Shown: one piece after another, positions 59,690 through 64,000 of the stretch
Position numbering within the stretch: position 1 is the first letter of the stretch
Layout: every line of letters begins with the position of its first letter
Source: CAWELS01 sp964468205
GTDB taxonomy: Bacteria; Acidobacteriota; Terriglobia; Bryobacterales; Bryobacteraceae
Direction: 5' to 3'
Length of the DNA stretch: 64,000 nt
Assembly (NCBI GenBank): GCA_964468205.1
Contig: CAYXVG010000011.1
Location: forward strand, 62,001-126,000
Made by a program: the position numbers and the translations under genes
The notes under the pieces: generated by a model
The model's database searches: none
The model's input: the letters and a program-made list of their open reading frames with translations, nothing else
Told to the model about the DNA's origin: nothing

Positions 59690-61108
59690 ATGACAGCGAT
59701 CAGGGGCTTCTTCCTGCTGTTACTCCTCACGGTCTGCCTGCGTGCCGCGCCGCCCAACTTCGTCATCATCCTCACCGATGACCAGGGCTACGGCGACCTC
59801 GGCTGTTACGGCGCGCCCTACATCCGCACGCCCAATATCGACCGGATGGCGCGCGAGGGCGTCCGCTTCACCGACTTCTACGCGCAGCCTTTCTGCGGCC
59901 CGTCGCGCGCCGCGCTGATGACCGGAACCTATCCCGCGCGGAACAGCTTGATGTTCAACCACCTGCCGCGCGCGGAGACCGGTATCCACCCCGACGAACT
60001 GACGCTGGCCGAATTGCTGCGGTCGCGCGGGTACGCCACGGGCATCATCGGCAAATGGCACCTCGGCGACGCGCCGGAGTTCCTGCCTCTCCGGCACGGA
60101 TTCGACTTCTACTTCGGGCTGCCCTACTCGAACGACATGTGGCCCTACCATCCCAAAGTGCTCCGCACGCCGGACGACCCGCCCCTCAAAACCGCCATCC
60201 GCGAACGCGCCGAATATACAGGCTTCCAAGGGCAGGGCCAAACCTACCCCCTCGACTGGTTTCCCGACCTGCCGCTGATCCGCGGCGAGAGCGTCATCGA
60301 TCGGAATCCTGACCAGGCCGAACTCACGGCCCGCTACCATGACGAGGCGCTGGCCTTTATCGAGCGCCACAGGGACCGGCCGTTCTTCCTCTACCTGGCC
60401 CACTCGATGCCCCACGTGCCGTTGTTCCGGTCGAAGGAGTTCGAGGGCGTCTCGCCGCGCGGGCTCTACGGCGATGTCATCGAGGAGATCGATGCCGGCG
60501 CCGGGCGGATTCTTCGCCGCCTGGAGGAACTCGGCCTCGACGAGCGCACGTTCGTGGTTTTCTTCTCCGACAATGGGCCGTGGGCCGATTACGGTATCGA
60601 CGCCGGCTCGGCCGGTCCGCTGCGCGGAGCCAAGGGCTCGGTCTGGGAGGGCGGCGTCCGGACGCCCGCCATCATGCGCTGGCCGGGCCGCATTTCCGCT
60701 GGACAGGTGACCTCTTCGATCGCGGCCAGCATCGACATCTATCCCACCTTCGCCCGGCTGGCCGGCGCGGAACTCCCGGCGGACCGCACCATCGACGGCG
60801 TCGACCTTTGGCCCCTACTAACCGCCGGCGAGCCGCCGCGCGACGCTTTCTACTACTATGCCGGTCAGGTCTTCTACAAGGCCGCGGAAGGCGCTCCCGT
60901 GAATGCGCCGGAACTGGCCGCCGTCCGGCACGGGCGCTGGAAGCTCCATCTCGCGGGACAGCCCAAGTTGTACGACCTTCACGCCGATGTTGGCGAGACG
61001 AAGGACGTCAGCGGCCATCATCCCGGCGTTGTGGACCGCCTCCGCTCGGTGGCGCGCGACTTCGACCGGAGGTTGCAGGCGGACATACGCCCGCTCGGCC
61101 GGAGGTAG
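59690..61108 (+). CDS. secreted sulfatase (CxPSR type)
   Basis: 472 residues from ATG 59690, with GGAGG 11 bases upstream and a clear signal peptide MTAIRGFFLLLLLTVCLRA; an ATG at 59633 overlapping the previous stop has no signal. ILTDDQGYGDLGCYG is the first metal site, CGPSR with Cys69 the formylglycine site and FFSDNGPWADYG the second metal site. The segment GAKGSVWEGGVRTPAIMRWPG is typical of the exo-acting S1 family. It follows the other sulfatase at a spacing of 53 bases. The two likely act one after the other on a sulfated glycan. Confidence 0.93.
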   Translation: MTAIRGFFLLLLLTVCLRAAPPNFVIILTDDQGYGDLGCYGAPYIRTPNIDRMAREGVRFTDFYAQPFCGPSRAALMTGTYPARNSLMFNHLPRAETGIHPDELTLAELLRSRGYATGIIGKWHLGDAPEFLPLRHGFDFYFGLPYSNDMWPYHPKVLRTPDDPPLKTAIRERAEYTGFQGQGQTYPLDWFPDLPLIRGESVIDRNPDQAELTARYHDEALAFIERHRDRPFFLYLAHSMPHVPLFRSKEFEGVSPRGLYGDVIEEIDAGAGRILRRLEELGLDERTFVVFFSDNGPWADYGIDAGSAGPLRGAKGSVWEGGVRTPAIMRWPGRISAGQVTSSIAASIDIYPTFARLAGAELPADRTIDGVDLWPLLTAGEPPRDAFYYYAGQVFYKAAEGAPVNAPELAAVRHGRWKLHLAGQPKLYDLHADVGETKDVSGHHPGVVDRLRSVARDFDRRLQADIRPLGRR

Positions 61109-61142
61109 CTTATTTTCCAGTTCTGGGGCGCAAGGGCGGGCG

Positions 61143-62426
61143 CTATGCGGGCCGAGTCCGCGGTTCGTCGAGGCGGGTGACCGGGTCAATGAAGGCCCAG
61201 GCAAGCGCGCCGGCGAAGTAGATTGCGGACGAGACGTAGAAGGTGAGCGCCCAGTTGTCGTTCGTCCAGGTGAGGATGAACGCGACCATGGCGGGAGCGA
61301 GCCAGCTCGCGATGTTTCCGGTCATGTTCATGGAGGCCGAGAGGCTGCCCGCGTAATTGCCGCCGGCGTTCATGCACGCGGCCCAGGAGGGGGGCATGGC
61401 GATATCGTTGCCGAAGCTCGCCAGTCCCATGGCGACCATTGCGAGAACCGGATTTGCGAGGTGAACCGAAACGATCAGCAGGGCTCCCGCGCCGAACAAT
61501 CCGGCACCGGCGACCCAGCGGCTACCGGATCCGGGCTTCTTGAGCCGGCGTTCCAGCCCGCGCAACAGAAGGCCGCAGGAGAGACAGCCGATCCCGCCGA
61601 AGAACAGGGGGAATCCCGCCAGGAACGCACTCTCGCCGATGCTGAGCCCGCGGCTCTCCTGCAAATAGGTGGGCAACCAGGTCACGTAGAAGTGCCAGCC
61701 GTAGCCCTGGGAGAAGTACTGCAGCCAGAGCAGCCATACCGTGCGGGCGCGCAAGAACCGCCCCCAAGGGACGTCGCCGTGTCCCTTGGCCGCTTCGGAC
61801 GACCCCTCCAGCAGCTTTCGTTCCGCGGCGTTGACGCCGGGATGGTCCCGCGGGTTGTCGCGGAACCAGCGCCAGAAGAAGACCGCCCAGACCAGGCCCA
61901 ACACACAGAAGATCTCGAACACGCGCCGCCACGGAACGTAATCGAGCAGCGCCGCCACCAGCAGCGGGGTGAAGGCGCCGCCCCAACGGGCGCTCATCCA
62001 CATGATGCCCTGGGCCCGCACACGCTCCTCCGGCGGCAGCCACGTGGTGAAGGCTTTCGTCACCACGGCAAAGGCGCTGCTCTGCCCGGCACCGAAGAGA
62101 AACCGTGCGGCGACCAGCGACACCTGGTTCCAAGCCCAGCCGGTGACAGCCGTGAAGACCGACCACCAGACGACGATGAAGGTGAGGACGCGCCGCGGCC
62201 CTTTCCAGTCGGCGATCCAGCCGCCGGGCACCTGGAAGATGGAGTAGGCGACGCCGAAGGCCGAGAACGCCATGCCCATTTCGACCCGCGAGAGGCCCAG
62301 ATCCTCCGAGATCAGCGGCGCGGCCTGGGCGATGGCAAGGCGGTCAACATAGCTGATGATGGCGACCAGGACGGCAAAGACGACGACACCGTAGCGAGTC
62401 CGCGAGGGCTGTGGCGCACCGGGCAT
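61143..62426 (-). CDS. MFS transporter, ACS (anion:cation symporter) type
   Basis: 427 residues, 12 predicted helices. FAVLVAIISYVDRLAIAQAAPLISEDLGLSRVEMG is the ACS helix 1 region (YxDR motif), with GGWIADWKGPRR in loop 2-3. The GlpT/ExuT/GudP-like subfamily moves hexuronates, glucarate, galactonate and similar anions with protons. It lies two bases downstream of the URO-D-like gene on the same strand, so the pair is likely one transcript. It is similar in type, not close in sequence, to the transporter at 3706. Confidence 0.9.
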   Translation of the reverse strand: MPGAPQPSRTRYGVVVFAVLVAIISYVDRLAIAQAAPLISEDLGLSRVEMGMAFSAFGVAYSIFQVPGGWIADWKGPRRVLTFIVVWWSVFTAVTGWAWNQVSLVAARFLFGAGQSSAFAVVTKAFTTWLPPEERVRAQGIMWMSARWGGAFTPLLVAALLDYVPWRRVFEIFCVLGLVWAVFFWRWFRDNPRDHPGVNAAERKLLEGSSEAAKGHGDVPWGRFLRARTVWLLWLQYFSQGYGWHFYVTWLPTYLQESRGLSIGESAFLAGFPLFFGGIGCLSCGLLLRGLERRLKKPGSGSRWVAGAGLFGAGALLIVSVHLANPVLAMVAMGLASFGNDIAMPPSWAACMNAGGNYAGSLSASMNMTGNIASWLAPAMVAFILTWTNDNWALTFYVSSAIYFAGALAWAFIDPVTRLDEPRTRPA

Positions 62427-62428
62427 AA

Positions 62429-63523
62429 TCAGGCAATGATCTCACGGCTGGGGCGGGACCAGAGGGCAGCCGCCTTCTCCCACAGGGCGTGCGCCTGCCC
62501 GGGGGACTCGGCGATCGCGTTCACGGCCAGGCCCTGGCGAGGCAGATGCGTGAAGAGGAACTCCATGTCTTCTTCGGTGACATCGCCCCAGACGTAGAGG
62601 GGCTTGCGGGCAAGAACCGTCTGGTAGTGCTCCCAGAGAGCTTCGGCCCGCGGGCCGTCATGGTCGATGTGAATCTCGATGGCGCTGAGTGCGGTGTCCA
62701 CCAGGTATTTCGTGGGCAGGAACCGGGTCGGATGCAGGTGGATGACGGTCCGCTCGAAGGCCGCCGCGATGACGCGGTCGGCCGGCAGAATGAACTCCTC
62801 GTACATGGCGGGCGAGAGGAGGGCGGCCGCGTCCTCCTGCAGCCAGACGAACTTGCCCGGGCACCAGAGGCTGTAAAGAAACGATCCAGTGCCGCCGTGG
62901 AACAGCGGCAGATGCTCGAGCAGGCAGCGGCCGAAGGCGATCCAGAAAGCGGTGAGCTGCCCGATCACGCTTTGCACCTCGGCGGGCTCGTCAATCATGC
63001 GGTAGATGAAGCCCTCGCCGCCGTAGAGCGCGGAGAGCAGGTCGGAGGGCCCCCGCATCAGGGTGTTGCCCACCGGATAGCGCCCGCGGCTGTGGGCCTC
63101 GAGCTTCGGAATGAACTCGAGCATTTTGGCTACCCACGGATTCGTTTCGGAGAACCGCGGAACGCTGGGGTTTTTGGAGAATCCGGGCGGCGGCAGCGAG
63201 CGGGTGGAGCCGGTCGTATGGTCGGCGACCACCCCGCATCCGAGAGCGGCCTCTATCCAGGGTATGCCGAGAAACGGAGCCGCGGAGAAGACGAAATCTC
63301 CACCGGCCTCCTCGTGCCATTTGTACAGGCGGTCCGTATCTCCGAGGAACTTGCCGACGACGATGTCGTCCGGGCCAAGCGGGCCTTCGAGGTCCCTGGC
63401 TCCCTCCGGGTAGCGGTGGAGCGGGTAGTAGGAGCCGAGGGTGAATCCGAATAAGGGCCGTTCGTTCTTCTGCTCGAGCCACCGCGCCTGCCGCTCGAGC
63501 CGTTCCGCGAGAGGGATCTTCAT
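62429..63523 (-). CDS. uroporphyrinogen decarboxylase (URO-D) superfamily-like protein
   Basis: 364 residues. Barrel of the URO-D/methyltransferase superfamily by FIYRMIDEPAEVQSVIGQLT (typical MxDxPxxvxxlx) and LLSPAMYEEFILPADRVI. The zinc-binding HxC motif of the methyltransferases appears as HLHP (His262, His264), and the HemE-specific N-terminal signature is absent. It differs from the gene at 5045 in length and motif but has the same kind of neighbour. Role unknown; a sugar-linked methyl or isomerisation step is possible. TATACT stands nine bases before the start. Confidence 0.75.
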   Translation of the reverse strand: MKIPLAERLERQARWLEQKNERPLFGFTLGSYYPLHRYPEGARDLEGPLGPDDIVVGKFLGDTDRLYKWHEEAGGDFVFSAAPFLGIPWIEAALGCGVVADHTTGSTRSLPPPGFSKNPSVPRFSETNPWVAKMLEFIPKLEAHSRGRYPVGNTLMRGPSDLLSALYGGEGFIYRMIDEPAEVQSVIGQLTAFWIAFGRCLLEHLPLFHGGTGSFLYSLWCPGKFVWLQEDAAALLSPAMYEEFILPADRVIAAAFERTVIHLHPTRFLPTKYLVDTALSAIEIHIDHDGPRAEALWEHYQTVLARKPLYVWGDVTEEDMEFLFTHLPRQGLAVNAIAESPGQAHALWEKAAALWSRPSREIIA

Positions 63524-63532
63524 GTTTGAGGA

Positions 63533-63538
63533 AGTATA
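63533..63538 (-). promoter_or_regulatory. candidate -10 TATACT, leaderless geometry
   Basis: On the minus strand TATACT ends 9 bases before the ATG of the URO-D-like gene. The predicted leader is 2-3 bases and no Shine-Dalgarno is present. Confidence 0.45.
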
Positions 63539-63569
63539 CCGGATTCCGGGGCCGCTAAAGCATTAAGCT

Positions 63570-64000
63570 ATGACCATGCAGATTATCCGCATCGCTCTTG
63601 CCGGCCTTCTCCTGCTGGCCGCCACAAGCGTCCCTGCTCAAGAGACCCGACCGAACTTCATCTTCATCCTCACCGACGATCATGGTTGGAGCCAGATCTC
63701 GACGCCGATGGATCCGGATATTCCGGGAGCTGCATCGAGCTACTTCGAGACTCCGAACATGGAGCGGCTTGCCAACCAGGGCATGCGCTTCGCCAGCGGT
63801 TACTCGCCGGCGCCGCTCTGCACCCCGACGCGGCGGAGCATTCTATGCGGAATGACGCCGGCCCGGCAGCGCGGCACGGAGTTTGCCTCGGAGTTCGACT
63901 GGACCGGACGCCTGACGATTCCCAAGGCGCTGCGGCAGGTGGACCCCGCATACCGTTCCGCCCACTTCGGCAAGTTTGGCTCGAAAATGGGGACGACGCC
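63570..64000 (+). CDS. secreted sulfatase, N-terminal part
   Basis: The gene runs past the end of the window; 143 residues are visible from ATG 63570 (63576 also possible). Signal peptide (IIRIALAGLLLLAATS then VPAQ), first metal site FILTDDHGWSQ and the signature CTPTR with Cys84, followed by RSILCGMTPARQRG. A sulfatase of S1 that has Thr rather than Ser at the fourth signature position. Divergent from the URO-D-like gene and the fourth sulfatase of the window. Substrate unknown. Confidence 0.9.
   Translation, partial: MTMQIIRIALAGLLLLAATSVPAQETRPNFIFILTDDHGWSQISTPMDPDIPGAASSYFETPNMERLANQGMRFASGYSPAPLCTPTRRSILCGMTPARQRGTEFASEFDWTGRLTIPKALRQVDPAYRSAHFGKFGSKMGTT

Noticed and set aside
60903..62597. 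Long plus-strand frame (564 codons) opposite the MFS gene
   Set aside because: It is antisense to a clear 12-helix transporter, has low-complexity Glu/Gly/Arg/Pro composition and no recognisable domain. High GC gives such open shadows.

Overview
The window is high-GC, gene-dense bacterial DNA with both strands used and many short convergent or overlapping gene ends. It most likely comes from an acidobacterium of the Bryobacterales/Solibacter group, probably a metagenome-assembled contig because a 100-N scaffold gap is present. The lineage call is inferred. It rests on the C-terminal domain of the secreted protein at 51341-53971, which matches the Solibacter-type TIGR03437 domain, and on the mix of Tat-exported Gfo/Idh/MocA oxidoreductases, sulfatases, URO-D-like proteins and ACS-type MFS transporters. 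No rRNA, tRNA, CRISPR array, integrase or insertion sequence was seen.

Region by region. 1-10.7 kb: catabolic and export genes (a truncated glycoside-hydrolase-like protein, two Gfo/Idh/MocA oxidoreductases, an AKR-like TIM barrel, an esterase, an ACS-MFS transporter beside a URO-D-like protein, a BON protein and a sugar porter). 10.9-12.3 kb: a tandem pair of zinc-knuckle/PAS proteins of unknown role. 12.4-17.6 kb: one co-directional run with acetaldehyde dehydrogenase, 4-hydroxy-2-oxovalerate aldolase, a PhyH dioxygenase, a sugar isomerase/epimerase and a lipoprotein sulfatase. 17.6-28.5 kb: an HpnI-like glycosyltransferase behind thrS, a stand-alone ppGpp-hydrolase-like HD protein, an ECF sigma/anti-sigma pair, and AddA/AddB. 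28.5-36.3 kb: a DUF362 protein, an enolase-superfamily enzyme, glutamate dehydrogenase, a KaiC-like/PPDK-like ATP-grasp fusion and a HAD phosphatase.

36.3-43.1 kb is a surface-polymer or glycolipid glycosyltransferase block: a GT2 with a degraded methyltransferase domain, two paralogous GT-C membrane proteins, a GT39-like enzyme and a decayed copy of its tail. 43.1-49 kb is mostly housekeeping: macro domain, PlsC, and the run rpsA - IHF/HU - HIT, then a LarA-type racemase. 49.4-57.2 kb: a methyltransferase, an SMP-30 protein, the TIGR03437 secreted protein, and a second glycosylation operon (polyprenyl-phosphate GT2, methyltransferase, GT-C). 57.2-64 kb: a broken FAD oxidoreductase, the scaffold gap, two complete sulfatases, a second ACS-MFS/URO-D pair, and the start of a fourth sulfatase.

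Together the accessory genes fit a heterotroph that desulfates and imports acidic or modified sugars and processes them with exported oxidoreductases. Two cross-cutting signals stand out. Many genes carry a TANANT -10-like hexamer 6-12 bases before the start codon with no Shine-Dalgarno, which suggests leaderless transcription. ACS-family transporters also sit next to URO-D-like proteins in two separate places.
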